DNA of 64,000 bases from Haliea sp040221975 (lineage in GTDB: Bacteria > Pseudomonadota > Gammaproteobacteria > Pseudomonadales > Halieaceae): NCBI GenBank assembly GCA_040221975.1, contig JAVJWR010000036.1, positions 124,001 to 188,000 on the forward strand, written 5' to 3'. Of the stretch, positions 53,701 through 63,297 are shown in pieces. Position numbers and translations under genes: made by a program. The notes below the pieces were generated by a model. That model had not been told where the DNA came from, searched no databases, and was given only the letters and a program-made list of their open reading frames with translations. Numbering within the stretch: the first letter of the stretch is position 1; the number at the start of each line of letters is the position of its first letter.

Positions 53701-54600
53701 AATCGCGCCATCGTGCGGTAGAAGCTCAGAGCCGTAAGAATACTCCTCGAAAAAATCGTTAGGCGCGAATGCAACGTGGGCCTCTACGTCTATCGATTCG
53801 TCTTCCACGGCTAGATCCAAAAGCTCCTGGTATGGAAACAAAAAACCTTCCTCGAAATCAGGGCGGATCGTGTGGCCTATATTCCTCTCCCAAAGGAAGC
53901 CGCGCAGCTCTACCTCGGCGACATCGCGGTCATAATGATATTCCGTTATCGGGCCTACTGCTTTTACTTTACCGGCACCAATGATCACTCTTCGTCGGTC
54001 TTCGCTTAGCGGAGTACGCTTCGCATAGAAAAAGACTAGAGACTCCTCTGGCTGAACGGCGCTAAAGAAGGTCTCGAGCATTACCTGCTGATTAGTACCC
54101 TCCTGTACCCAGGAGGTCTTGAAAGACATCTCTGGCTCTCTAGCGGGCTCCCAATCCAGTCGAAACCTATCCGCTTTCCCCTCTATATTCTGTCTAGCGT
54201 CGCCCTCGACTTGCTGCCTCAGCATCCACCTAAATGGCACAGCGGCGGCCGAATACGCGTTGAAAGAAAAAGGGGTGGGTGCAAAATGACCATGGGTAGT
54301 CTTACTACCGTCCTGATAGGGATGATTTTTCGTCGATGGCACATCGAATTTGGCCATGAAGGTGACATGTTCTGTGACGCAGGGAGGGTAATCGGTTTGA
54401 TCTAGCAACTCGATGGATTGACCCGCAAGCCTTTCCTCATCTTTATCTTTTCTACTCTCTCCGATCCTAGGCAATATCAGACAAGCTGTATTGTTACAAG
54501 GCTTATTGCATATAGTACCGGACCATCCATTATCGTGCCACGGTACCCTTATCGTAATATGGTGGAGGGGTAACTGTGTCGCTCCTGAAAAGACGGCCAT
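50785..54600 (-). CDS. RecD-like superfamily 1 helicase with nuclease-like C-terminus
   Basis: A 1271-residue protein, last gene of the DISARM-like operon. The first ~650 residues are unrecognised; they begin with PWHDNGWSGTICNKPCNNTA, a Cys/His-bearing block. The helicase core follows: Walker A VGSAGTGKST (~652-660), DEAD-type IIDECSMLTEEQLAALL (~733), VLVGDPQQLPPIG, and ALTVHKTQGSEF (~1063), as in RecD/RecD2. Residues ~1160-1220 are restriction-enzyme-like: SKSELIIADKLHAAGI, RYPDFVITDDDSGKTYYWEHLGMM. The D and E of a PD-(D/E)XK site are visible, but E-H-L stands where E-X-K is usual. GAGGAG precedes the ATG; the gene starts 4 bases after the NERD-helicase gene. Probably unwinds and cuts DNA in defence. 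Confidence 0.85.
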   Translation of the reverse strand: MAVFSGATQLPLHHITIRVPWHDNGWSGTICNKPCNNTACLILPRIGESRKDKDEERLAGQSIELLDQTDYPPCVTEHVTFMAKFDVPSTKNHPYQDGSKTTHGHFAPTPFSFNAYSAAAVPFRWMLRQQVEGDARQNIEGKADRFRLDWEPAREPEMSFKTSWVQEGTNQQVMLETFFSAVQPEESLVFFYAKRTPLSEDRRRVIIGAGKVKAVGPITEYHYDRDVAEVELRGFLWERNIGHTIRPDFEEGFLFPYQELLDLAVEDESIDVEAHVAFAPNDFFEEYSYGSELLPHDGAIASLLECERAIQHFKKTMDGKWAPMLRWINKELNRLWEIRGPFPGFGSALKAFGVEHGTMLAWYIYGQLLEEGALLTVNPWDRFGELLKSSKDLPEYLQRELGPTFAKKWEKLGSNQRALLDLLSRCAISENQATRYYQVTEKQKAGIEVLDKEVLENPYLLFECDRDQSDPIQFGAVDRGVFPEENVRKAFPLSKPSLVNEAIDLRRVRALCTVTLIEAAEQGHTLLPDNWLIERIRDKPLQPECPLDQDVLNLLEENLSPVLVRAEMADGSGALQLAEYSKSKNLIANTVNKRIAAEPNPGDYDWNSLVERAVNQVMPEDQDERRVEGLARQEKASALAEIFHSRISVLVGSAGTGKSTLLKALCNIQQVRDGGLLLLAPTGKARVRLEQATGMSKEGQTIAQFLLRWGRYEGKSGRYIVDTDSERCSNRKTVIIDECSMLTEEQLAALLSGLRGVERLVLVGDPQQLPPIGAGRPFVDIVRILRPDDYESAFPQVSRGYAGLTVPRRQVASGKEVREDLLLADYFSGRPLDAGADEIWSKVASGELDRLSLVEWNNPDELSRKLVENLVGELKLEDDEDEAGFGASIGGIIWEKDGNAYFKNRYGDRPGAAESAENWQILSPLRGSQLGVEALNRLLHSKFRKRGLSLATQKWPKIPRPMGPQGIIWGDKVINVRNSSRRKVWPDIDNPYVANGDIGVVVGKYQKGKGFPRELEVEMAAQTGTGFHNGSPQYKYADWEFSGDEANPPLELAYALTVHKTQGSEFGITFLVIPNPCRLLSREMLYTALTRHKDKVIIFHQGDFRDIQRYSSADHSEIARRLTNLFVNPEPVDFDVQNRRVFLDSYLIHRTQRGHLVRSKSELIIADKLHAAGIPYEYEQQVMLNGRERYPDFVITDDDSGKTYYWEHLGMMSEPKYRIRWGKKLSEYRAEGILPLEEGGGKKGALITTEEYLGEGFDSRKIDELVRMISG

Positions 54601-54604
54601 ACCT

Positions 54605-56284
54605 TTACTCCTCTTCCTTATGAATTACCACCAACAAATGTTTTGCTCGTGAGCAGGCGACGTAGTAGTCCGACGCTTTAAAATATGTTGAATTTCCCTC
54701 TACTGGCAGGTCGATCAAAATGACCGCATCCGCCTCCAGTCCCTTGAAGCTCTTTACAGTAGAAAATAGTATTCCCTTATCATCTCGCCACTTATCTATG
54801 TCTTCAGTAATCATCACTCCGCGTACAGAGCCAACCCCTTTAAACGCGCTTCTCTGTTTAACACTAGGGGAAAGAATTGCCACTTGGGAGGGTTTAAGCC
54901 TCCCATCTTTAACCCAATCACTTACATACCTCTCGACGCGTTTCTTGACATCGTAATCCAGTTCCAGAGTGAGAATCGTAGGTTCTAAACCCTGCGGCGC
55001 GTCGTCTCTCGTAAGTATATCTATTCCAAGAATTGTGCTACATTTTTCTGCTATTGAACGCGTGTTACGGCAGTTGGTCGGGAGATTGTACGGCTCACCT
55101 AATGCGGGTAGTGATCCCCTCTGCTCCAGGTATAGGTTTTGGCGTGGGTCATAGAAGACATACATAGCACCTTCATCACCGCGGGAGTTGATCATCTCCA
55201 GTGGCACCCACCAATTGGGATAGAAATCCTGCCCCTCGTCAACAATCACCGCATCAAATTTTTCAGACACCATATCAATGGCATCCATGAGCTGGTCTGC
55301 AGCCTCATCTCGCCAAAAATTATCCGCACCACTGCTTGGGGGTGAGAAGCTCATTCCAGCTTTTCGGACCCAATCCGCGCATAAGCCATGAAAATGTTTT
55401 ACGGTAATCAAGTCACGGTATTGTTCCGGAACGGAGTCGCCAATCCACTTCGCCAGTGTCTTGTTGTAGCAAACTAGGAGTGTCGATTTTCCAGCATCTG
55501 CAAATTTCTCGGCTTGAGCCTGCGCCAGCATGGTCTTCCCCGAGCCCGCTACACCCTCAATACATGCTCTTTCCTTTTGACCAAGAAAATTCAGTAGATT
55601 ATGCTGTTCTTTCGTTAGTCGAAATAGCTTCTCTTCCTGCTCTTCTACTGTTCTGAATAATACAGGCAGCAGGTCAAATCCTGGAGAAATGGCCTTGGTA
55701 ACATTATTGATATCCTCTGAAGACAAAGGTTTCGCAGCATCTTTCAGAGACCATTGATTGAGAGTCGCAGTAATTCTTCGATCCAGAAATGGTAAGTCGC
55801 TGGCTGAGAAGATGATGGCAGGTTCAGAGCCTGGTGGTGTTGGACCTTTATACTCACAATCGGGGAATACAACCGCGTAACCATAGGTAAAAGGTAAGTT
55901 GTCGATCCCCTGGTAGCCCCTACGTTTGATAGCGTCTTTTAAGTAGTGCGTATTACGGCGGGCTTGTTCGAAGGGATCTTGTATCGACTTTAAGCGACCA
56001 CCTCCCAAGACTCTACTCCATTGGCGGGTGGCGTCATCATAGCTAATTGCACCACCCTTAACCTCAAGGATGAGCATGCCATGGCTAGGAAGAAGAATTA
56101 CGAAGTCAGTCTCACCCTCTCTGATTGAGGTATTTCCGCGGTCATTCCTGTCAGTTCTCAACCACGGATAACTATGGTAAATAATGCAGTCATTGGGCAG
56201 CAGATCAACCAAATATCTGGCCGTATCTCGCTCAGATTTGAAATTGATTTCATTGATTGCGACTTTTGGTATTAGACGTGCCAT
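54605..56284 (-). CDS. NERD-domain nuclease fused to UvrD/DUF2075-type helicase
   Basis: A 559-residue protein. Residues ~15-125 form a NERD nuclease-related domain with a PD-(D/E)XK pattern: EGETDFVILLPSHGM and LILEVKGG supply Asp and E-V-K. The helicase part has Walker A GVAGSGKTMLAQAQ, motif II IVDEGQDFYPNW (DEGQ-type), and C-terminal VACSRAKHLLVVIH. NERD-helicase proteins occur often in defence islands. It is 17 bases after drmC and 4 bases before the RecD-like gene, with GAGAGGGAAG before its ATG. Tight spacing supports membership of the DISARM-like operon. Not a usual listed DISARM component. Confidence 0.88.
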   Translation of the reverse strand: MARLIPKVAINEINFKSERDTARYLVDLLPNDCIIYHSYPWLRTDRNDRGNTSIREGETDFVILLPSHGMLILEVKGGAISYDDATRQWSRVLGGGRLKSIQDPFEQARRNTHYLKDAIKRRGYQGIDNLPFTYGYAVVFPDCEYKGPTPPGSEPAIIFSASDLPFLDRRITATLNQWSLKDAAKPLSSEDINNVTKAISPGFDLLPVLFRTVEEQEEKLFRLTKEQHNLLNFLGQKERACIEGVAGSGKTMLAQAQAEKFADAGKSTLLVCYNKTLAKWIGDSVPEQYRDLITVKHFHGLCADWVRKAGMSFSPPSSGADNFWRDEAADQLMDAIDMVSEKFDAVIVDEGQDFYPNWWVPLEMINSRGDEGAMYVFYDPRQNLYLEQRGSLPALGEPYNLPTNCRNTRSIAEKCSTILGIDILTRDDAPQGLEPTILTLELDYDVKKRVERYVSDWVKDGRLKPSQVAILSPSVKQRSAFKGVGSVRGVMITEDIDKWRDDKGILFSTVKSFKGLEADAVILIDLPVEGNSTYFKASDYYVACSRAKHLLVVIHKEEE

Positions 56285-56301
56285 CCTTCCCTCTCGATTT
56301 T

Positions 56302-57438
56302 TTAACTAGCTTCTACCGCAAATGGTCGAAAGTTTGGCCAATTAGTCTCTTCAACTTCTATGGCGTTAGAACTGCTTTGACCTCGAAAGGTAACTGAGTA
56401 ATAAGTTCGATCGCCGTCCATACTCTGTTGCTTCTGCCACAGATATCGACCAACCAAGGGTTCATCGCCCAGTATGATCACTAGCGCGCCTTTTGGCGGC
56501 AGTTCGTCACTTTCAGAAAGAACTCTAAAAGTACGAGTTTCATCAACATCAAGCTTCTCGTTTCGATATCCAATCAGAAGGGAGCCAGAATACTGGTGCC
56601 TACGATCTAACTCCTTGATATCGATCACTTTGGGCGCATCCTCTCTAGAAGGTTTTACATAAAGTGACTGTGAGTAGGCCTGAATATCCCCTTGCGTGAT
56701 CATATTTAGCAACTGGCGTGAAATCGTACTTGGCACGTTGCCACCGGTGGCGAGTACACCCGTCTCAATGTTCTTGTCCATCGCGGCTGAAGTTAGATTA
56801 GCGCTGGTCAAAAATGCTCTTTTGCCATCTGCTACCACGCACTTGGCGTGCATACTCGGATACCCGCCTGCTCCGTAGTCACGTTTATCCAGAGGCCAAA
56901 CATATACCGTGGCACCCACTAACTCTTTTGCCACCCGCCGGACTGTATCTTGAAAAAAAGTACCGCCGTCTTTATCAGTTGACTCGAGAAGCATCCTCAC
57001 ATCAACTCCCCTCGTTATAGCTGACTTGATAGCGGATTCGATATTGGGGATATTGACCCAGACATAAGACCCAATAAACAGCGTTTCTTCAGCCGACTCA
57101 ATAATTTCGATATAGACTTGTTCTGATCGTCTGACGGGCACATGGTGGGTATTAGGGCCACTCCAGACCAACTCAACCGACTCCCGTGCCCTTTCGTTCA
57201 TATATCCGTGAGAGGCGCCCAACAATAGGCCGGCAAATTCACTGCCACTGCAATCTACTCGGCTCCACTCCTTGATTACCTCGAATAACACATGATTTGC
57301 AGCCTGCGTATTGAAGAAACTGGCCAACTTTCCAGCGTCAGTCGATGAAAGAGACCGCGCCTTGTTGGCCAAAGAACGGATTTGACCTGGATGCTGATTC
57401 GATACTAGCCGACAAATCGCCTTAAGCAGCTTATCCAT
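56302..57438 (-). CDS. drmC: DISARM protein DrmC, phospholipase D-like
   Basis: A 378-residue protein with a PLD-superfamily fold. One clear HKD-type motif is MHAKCVVADGKRAFLTSANLTS (around residue 196), preceded by LFIGSYVWVNIPNIESAIKSAITRGVDVRMLLES, the usual first part. Its position directly after drmB and its length match DISARM DrmC. In the described DISARM system DrmC has a PLD domain but its exact action is not settled. The start at 57438 (MDKLLKAICRLV) gives an 8-base overlap with drmB; an earlier in-frame start would overlap by 47 bases. Confidence 0.88.
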   Translation of the reverse strand: MDKLLKAICRLVSNQHPGQIRSLANKARSLSSTDAGKLASFFNTQAANHVLFEVIKEWSRVDCSGSEFAGLLLGASHGYMNERARESVELVWSGPNTHHVPVRRSEQVYIEIIESAEETLFIGSYVWVNIPNIESAIKSAITRGVDVRMLLESTDKDGGTFFQDTVRRVAKELVGATVYVWPLDKRDYGAGGYPSMHAKCVVADGKRAFLTSANLTSAAMDKNIETGVLATGGNVPSTISRQLLNMITQGDIQAYSQSLYVKPSREDAPKVIDIKELDRRHQYSGSLLIGYRNEKLDVDETRTFRVLSESDELPPKGALVIILGDEPLVGRYLWQKQQSMDGDRTYYSVTFRGQSSSNAIEVEETNWPNFRPFAVEAS

Positions 57439-59299
57439 CTGCAAAGTCGCCGAAAAACGCAGCAGCAGTATTCTCAAACGTCGGCACTACCAGCGCCCGA
57501 TCTAGATAGCGGTTCCCACACTCACACGAGGTCTCAGCCGCAAAAGTGCAGGCGTGACAGGCCGCCAAATGGAGAGTGCCGTCCTTGTCAGGGCTGTGTT
57601 CTGAGCACAACGGGTCAGAAGAGCAGATTTTGGCGCGATTGAAGGCTTGTTCGAGCAAGCGGCCCAAGTTTTCTGGCTTTCCCAGCTCGACGAGGCCTCC
57701 CAGGGTGCCGTCTGAGTCAGGAGCGGCGGTGTAGATCAGGACCCCGGCCTGTAGATTATCTCCGCTGGTATCAGCATATATCCGCTCTCGAATACTCGCA
57801 GCGTTGTATCCGCACTCCAGCGCCAGTTCACGAATCAACAAGTGGGCGACAGTATGTAGTAGCGCATACCGAATACCAGGATAGCCATTTTCAGGGTCTA
57901 GCTTGCGAGAGTTTCTCCACCAATTGTGTCCCTTGAATAGCTTTCCATCCAACGCGGCGACCTCGGTCTTAGTCTCCCACTTGGCAAGGACCTTCTCATC
58001 AAATCGAATGAATATCCCTTCGCCATGCACCTGGCTGGCTGGTATCCAGCTTGGCCTATCGTTACACAGCGCAGCCATCGGCGGCTGCTCGTTTGGGTCA
58101 TTCGTAGCCTCCGGCGCCTCTACCCGGGTAAACCCAATGAGAGCATTGACCTCCCTTAACCTTTTCAACAACAAAACATCGGCTATTTGGGTCTTGAAAG
58201 CAGCCGGCACCTGAACGGCCTCACTGAGAAAGTGCGGCCAATCCGTGGGCGGGTTTGGCTCACTAAACACCTGCCATTCAGGTGCCTTCAAATCATCCTG
58301 TGTGACCCCCGCGGTCACTTCACCCTTCTGGATTCCTTCGACTACCGCCCAAACTTCTTCGGGTGAGTACTGATCGATACCAGGCAAGATGGCGTTCTTC
58401 ACTAATATTTTGATAATCGCTTTAACTTCGAGCACAGATTCGACGTCGACGAAGTTGTCCCAACCATCCTGAACGAGCTGCACAATAGGGTCCTTGGTGA
58501 GCGGGATCGCCAAAGCAGACAACGTCACCGCGAACCAGCTGTTAGTGGCACCGAGCAAAACAGCTCGCGGCTCCTCAGCACAATTGGCATCGTATCTATC
58601 AAGGTGGGGATGGCGTCCACGGCACGCGGGCAAGCTCTCTTTGCCTGCCTTACCGAATGCTTGAGCAAGATTCCGCTTCGCGCCACAGCTATCACATTTA
58701 ACCCAAAGGTTCTCGGTCTGCAGCGAGGCACCGGCTTCGTAAAACCGCAATCCACCTGCACAAGCGGCGTTCCCACCGTGTACATAGTAACGCCAAGGAA
58801 AATCGTCTAGATGACCGTTGCGGCAGGCCAAAAGAAAACGCGCGGGGACCGCATCTGCATCTCGAGCCGGCTTGTCGCCCTTGGAACCGCGACACGACTC
58901 GTGTACAAACCGTGTATTCTCCGGGCGATATCGGCTCTCTTTGACTTTAAATAGACCTGAATCGTACTCCGCCAACATGCCGCATTTCACACAACGCAAC
59001 CAGCGCGGAAATGGCCTTACCGGAACTCCCACTTTCGCTTCAGGTGACCAAGGATCAATTTTGTCTGCCTTTACGTAGGGAGGCATTCGCATGCTTTCGA
59101 CCTGTTGGCCAAGAATGCGCCTAACAGCAGCAAGTAGCCTTGCCTCCACGATCGGCGGACATCGATCTTTATCCCAGCGATCTATACCCAGTGTCAGAAC
59201 GGACAGACCAGGCATATCTACCAATGCACCGGGACCGTAGGTCCATAGAAGCTGGCTAGGACGAACCTCCCCAACTGGGGTAGTGATTACTTCGCTCAT
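57431..59299 (-). CDS. drmB: DISARM protein DrmB, DUF1998
   Basis: A 622-residue protein. The C-terminal DUF1998 domain (~470-610) shows YALLHTVAHLLIRELALECGY, SIRERIYA, GVLIYTAAPDSDGTLGGLVEL and the cysteine-rich LAACHACTFAAETSCECGNRYLDRALVVP. Further Cys pairs (CVKCGML ~105; CDSCGAKR ~205) suggest zinc sites. DrmB is a core DISARM component and forms a complex with DrmA that senses and blocks incoming phage DNA. Its ATG overlaps the drmA stop by four bases. Confidence 0.92.
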   Translation of the reverse strand: MSEVITTPVGEVRPSQLLWTYGPGALVDMPGLSVLTLGIDRWDKDRCPPIVEARLLAAVRRILGQQVESMRMPPYVKADKIDPWSPEAKVGVPVRPFPRWLRCVKCGMLAEYDSGLFKVKESRYRPENTRFVHESCRGSKGDKPARDADAVPARFLLACRNGHLDDFPWRYYVHGGNAACAGGLRFYEAGASLQTENLWVKCDSCGAKRNLAQAFGKAGKESLPACRGRHPHLDRYDANCAEEPRAVLLGATNSWFAVTLSALAIPLTKDPIVQLVQDGWDNFVDVESVLEVKAIIKILVKNAILPGIDQYSPEEVWAVVEGIQKGEVTAGVTQDDLKAPEWQVFSEPNPPTDWPHFLSEAVQVPAAFKTQIADVLLLKRLREVNALIGFTRVEAPEATNDPNEQPPMAALCNDRPSWIPASQVHGEGIFIRFDEKVLAKWETKTEVAALDGKLFKGHNWWRNSRKLDPENGYPGIRYALLHTVAHLLIRELALECGYNAASIRERIYADTSGDNLQAGVLIYTAAPDSDGTLGGLVELGKPENLGRLLEQAFNRAKICSSDPLCSEHSPDKDGTLHLAACHACTFAAETSCECGNRYLDRALVVPTFENTAAAFFGDFADG

Positions 59300-62200
59300 C
59301 CCTCACCCCCGTTATCTTTTTTGACCTGCGCCTTCCATTCGGGCCCGGGATCAAGCTTCATCAGATTCATCTGTAACTTTACGCCGGGCTCTACTTCCCG
59401 CATCGACATAGGCACAGTGAATCGGTCCCATTCCTTGATGCCAGGCGAACGAATAAGAGCCACCTTCGAGTCAATCTTTGCCCCTTTCTTCTCGTAGGCA
59501 ACAGTTCGCCCGGGTTTGCCATTCTCCTTCACCCAGTCATCAATACGCTGCTTTATGGCTCCTCGAGCGAGCGACTCGGCATCTGCGCTCTCCTCCACCA
59601 TCAACACCCTGTCAGTCATGGCCTTGATTACTTTCGTCACGGCTGGAGCCGCAGTAGATTTCAAGGTGAAGGCCCCATCATTGGGGTTTAGCTCGTCATC
59701 ACCCAAACGCATCAAACTCAGCATGGCTCCGGTCAAACCACGATCCATCGCACGAGGAGAGAATGGCGTAACCGACTGTGCTTCTACATGCATGTAGAAC
59801 GTCGCGTGGTAGTGTTCAAAGCTTTCATAGTGAGATAGGTCTCGAGGGCGAGACCAGGTCAATACGGTACAGACTAAGCCAGGATAACTGCGCCCGACTC
59901 GGCTTGTCGCCTGAATATATTCAGCTGTTGTCTTAGGCTGCCCGTTAACGGCCATGATGCCGAGTCGATTAACGTCTACACCAACTGACAACATATTGGT
60001 CGCGAGAACCACATCTACCGCCCTATCTTCTTTCTCTTCCCACTTAGTCACGTACTTCGCGGCTGCAGCATCCCACTCAGCTTTAAATGGAACCTCTAGA
60101 AGATCCAGGTACTTCGGTATGTCCTGACTAGAAACTCGAGACGTTAGCTCTTTAATATTATTGACGCTACGCTGTGCCAAACCGGGGCGATCGACTTTAC
60201 TCATCTTCACACGATAAGAGCGGGTTTGAACATCGTCTTCTGCCAAACGCTTCATACCGCCTAATTCGCGCAGTGAGTTGAAGTAACCCACGCTGGTCAT
60301 ATAGGGGTCGGCGACGCTACCAAATTGATCAAACAGCGCCTGAGACGCGGTGAGAAGCGAGGTGTATAGACGGATGAGTACGGCAGGTCTCGCGCTGCCC
60401 GGTGAACAGATCCCGAGATAACGCCGCCCATAGTGCTGCTCAATAGGCCGTTGCACCGAAAAGAAGTTGTCTTCTATATCCAAGCCGCTAGGTGGAAACA
60501 CCGCCACCTTTCGCATGAACACGCCATTAACCTGCTCTTTCGCCTTTCGCACAGTAGCTGTAGACGCGATAATTTTTGGCCGAATCGCTTTTTCATCCAA
60601 CTGCCAAGTCGCAAGCTCATCGACCGCTGTCTCATAGAGTCCAACCATCGTGCCAAGCGGGCCACTGATAAGGTGAAACTCATCCTGAATAATCAAATCA
60701 GGCGGTCGAATTGGCCTTATGGCCTGCGCTTGCGATTTTGGCATCGTACGTGTCTTGGGGTGGTTACCGCTGCACGGTGCATCCGTCCATAAAAGACCAT
60801 GCCGCTGACATTCCAATTTGGCCTTACCAAACAAAGTACGGGTCTCGCCACGCCAGGCCATCATGGCGAACTTATCCACCGTTGCGATCATCATTGATGG
60901 AGGCCTGTGATAAATCTCTTCATCGACCACCAGTGCTGGCAAGCCCGGATGTGGATGCCCGGAAGATCTTCCCTTAGAAAACTCACAACGCGCTTTTTTG
61001 TCGCCACAGTAAATCGCTGTTTGCAGTATGTGAGTGTTTACCTCAATATCTCTGCCAGGATCAATGTCAGTCCCGCACCAGGGACAACTCGTCAATTGCG
61101 CCGGCGAGGTACCCCCGGCGCTGAAGGTGTTTGGGTCTCGAACATCACTGATAGCCTTATGGCTCGCCTTGGTTGTACCAGGCGTAACCTTGTTACCCAC
61201 CCAGAGGCCAATCGTAAATGGATACTCTCCTAGGCTTTTATCGCCTTCAGCATTCCATTGCCGACGAAGAATCTCCATTGCACACATCAGTGCTGTCGCC
61301 CTTTGGAACTGTTGTAGCGTAAGCAGCCGCAACGTATAGCGCATGATTACAGCGAGGCCTCGGCTGGCATCGTAACCGCCCAAATTACCCTGAAAACGAC
61401 GAATCGCCATCGTAAATGCCGCCACGCCCAAATAGGCTTCGGTCTTACCGCCACCAGTAGGGAACCAAAGCAAATCAGCGAAAGCCTCGGCGGGGTCTGT
61501 TCTGTCATTGTGCTTTGGGTCCGCCAGTGCAGGAATGGAAAGCAGCAGAAAGGCCAACTGAAATGAACGCCAGGAATAGTTCTTGCGGTCTTTGGTAATC
61601 TCGTCAACCGTAACGCCCTTGTCGCCACGGCGTCGCTTTAGGGCATAGATACTCTGTATACGTTGCTTTGCCATTGCTTCATTGGCAAAACGAAAGGCTT
61701 TCAAAGCGTTCTCGTTGGAGGTATCCGCCAGTACGGCAATACCCTCTTTGAGGCGCGCATTGATCTCCTTACAACGCTCCATGGCGTTTTCGGCTGCCAC
61801 TTTATGCTCCGAGAACTCCGAATCGATACGCTCCGACTGCTTCTGAATCCAGGCCGTATAGTCTTCCGTCATCAGACTCAACGCAACAATTAGCTCTGGC
61901 CGCTCCATCGTGGCTAGGCGAAGCATGTCTAGATAGCCATCTCGGACTATGGTCTTCTGCAAAAGCCGGTCAGCATCCCACCCAAAACCACCAGGCACAT
62001 CTGTTATCGGCACTTCGTATTCAGGCATAACTACCGTTCGAATCTCAGTAGCCAGCTCAAGGCTTTCGGCGGCCACCGTCGCATGAACCGCTACACCATG
62101 GCCTACTGCAAACTCCACTTGCTTCCGATAAATCATTTCAAGCGACTTTCTTTCCTGCTCACTATCATCGGTGCTCAGAACAGGTCGGCGCCGAAAGATT

Positions 62201-63297
62201 GGCGCATCATCACCAACCGCTCGTGTGACAATTTCAGGCTGGAAGATCCAAGCAGTATCTTTATTGGTCTCAGGCTCCGTTTGAGTATTGACCAAGAAGA
62301 GCGTTATCAGTCGGTCGCCCTTCTCGTTCGGCTCCCTCACAGCACCTTGAATAACAACTGACGGATTCTCTTTGTCAGGCGAAATTGGCGCAATAACACC
62401 CTCTTTGAGCGTTAGGGAGATGGTTCCTCCACAGGGGATACGCTGCCATATCTTTACTTTTGCTCCCTGCTTCTCCTCGCCCGTCTCAGGGTCCTTGATG
62501 ACCTTGTATTCCTCGTGGTCGTAGAAGCGCTCATATCGCCCCCAAAGTGCCTCGATTTCGATCTCATCTACATCACCCGCAACACAGAAAGTCAGGCCAA
62601 AACTAGAGGGAATGAGCGACTGATTGTTGCCGGTATCGACCTCCTCGGAGGTTTCAGCATCCGGCACGGCGTTATTGGACGGAGAATCAGGTTTCACGGC
62701 CTGCGCCTTAACGACGAGATCGCCGGGATCCTCATCATCTTCGCCGGAACCGTCTACCCCCAGATCATCTCCCTTCGCCGAAGCATCAAGAGGCGCCAGG
62801 CGGCCAACCAAGTAGCGGTCGCGAACGCTCATATCGCGTATCTGCTCCATTGGTCCATTCGCTGGGCCCAAGAGGTCGTCCATTACAGAGATTTGCAGCA
62901 GGTCGCGGACATACTCCACATCTTCGATGAGTAGAACGTCGGCCAGGGTCTTGTTCGTCAGCTTCGGTATAGCCTCCGCGAACAAGGGCCATTCGAGTCG
63001 TGATATCTGCCTGCTAATGGGAACGCTCAATCCAGCAGCGTTTAAAGACCTTGGTTCTTCTGCGCTTAGCTGCTTATCAAACAGAATAGTCGTGCGGCCT
63101 AACTCACTCCTAATTCGATAAACTCTGCCTACAGAACAGCATTCCCCGCTTTCATTGACACAAATGACCCAGTCACCGCTGTTGATTGAGCTGAACAACT
63201 CCTTGTGGCCAGTTAAACCGATTCCGTATTCGACACCATCTGTACGCTTTATCGCGACGTACGCGCTAGGAGTAGCATTCGTAGAGGCTTCACTCAT
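59296..63297 (-). CDS. drmA: DISARM helicase DrmA
   Basis: A 1333-residue superfamily 2 helicase-like ATPase, the DISARM hallmark. Walker A is WFPTGGGKTEAYLG (~610-620), the Walker B region is LIIQDEFHLISGPLGTMVGLYE (~870), followed by STATV. The C-terminal helicase lobe contains ATNMLSVGVDVNRLGIMAVNGQPKTTAEYIQATSRVGR (~1100-1135). In studied DISARM, DrmA with DrmB recognises DNA with 5' ends and traps phage DNA. The N-terminal ~550 residues include an acidic linker (DDLGVDGSGEDDEDPGD). It overlaps the upstream endonuclease gene by 8 bases and drmB by 4, so the three are cotranslated. Confidence 0.93.
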   Translation of the reverse strand: MSEASTNATPSAYVAIKRTDGVEYGIGLTGHKELFSSINSGDWVICVNESGECCSVGRVYRIRSELGRTTILFDKQLSAEEPRSLNAAGLSVPISRQISRLEWPLFAEAIPKLTNKTLADVLLIEDVEYVRDLLQISVMDDLLGPANGPMEQIRDMSVRDRYLVGRLAPLDASAKGDDLGVDGSGEDDEDPGDLVVKAQAVKPDSPSNNAVPDAETSEEVDTGNNQSLIPSSFGLTFCVAGDVDEIEIEALWGRYERFYDHEEYKVIKDPETGEEKQGAKVKIWQRIPCGGTISLTLKEGVIAPISPDKENPSVVIQGAVREPNEKGDRLITLFLVNTQTEPETNKDTAWIFQPEIVTRAVGDDAPIFRRRPVLSTDDSEQERKSLEMIYRKQVEFAVGHGVAVHATVAAESLELATEIRTVVMPEYEVPITDVPGGFGWDADRLLQKTIVRDGYLDMLRLATMERPELIVALSLMTEDYTAWIQKQSERIDSEFSEHKVAAENAMERCKEINARLKEGIAVLADTSNENALKAFRFANEAMAKQRIQSIYALKRRRGDKGVTVDEITKDRKNYSWRSFQLAFLLLSIPALADPKHNDRTDPAEAFADLLWFPTGGGKTEAYLGVAAFTMAIRRFQGNLGGYDASRGLAVIMRYTLRLLTLQQFQRATALMCAMEILRRQWNAEGDKSLGEYPFTIGLWVGNKVTPGTTKASHKAISDVRDPNTFSAGGTSPAQLTSCPWCGTDIDPGRDIEVNTHILQTAIYCGDKKARCEFSKGRSSGHPHPGLPALVVDEEIYHRPPSMMIATVDKFAMMAWRGETRTLFGKAKLECQRHGLLWTDAPCSGNHPKTRTMPKSQAQAIRPIRPPDLIIQDEFHLISGPLGTMVGLYETAVDELATWQLDEKAIRPKIIASTATVRKAKEQVNGVFMRKVAVFPPSGLDIEDNFFSVQRPIEQHYGRRYLGICSPGSARPAVLIRLYTSLLTASQALFDQFGSVADPYMTSVGYFNSLRELGGMKRLAEDDVQTRSYRVKMSKVDRPGLAQRSVNNIKELTSRVSSQDIPKYLDLLEVPFKAEWDAAAAKYVTKWEEKEDRAVDVVLATNMLSVGVDVNRLGIMAVNGQPKTTAEYIQATSRVGRSYPGLVCTVLTWSRPRDLSHYESFEHYHATFYMHVEAQSVTPFSPRAMDRGLTGAMLSLMRLGDDELNPNDGAFTLKSTAAPAVTKVIKAMTDRVLMVEESADAESLARGAIKQRIDDWVKENGKPGRTVAYEKKGAKIDSKVALIRSPGIKEWDRFTVPMSMREVEPGVKLQMNLMKLDPGPEWKAQVKKDNGGEG

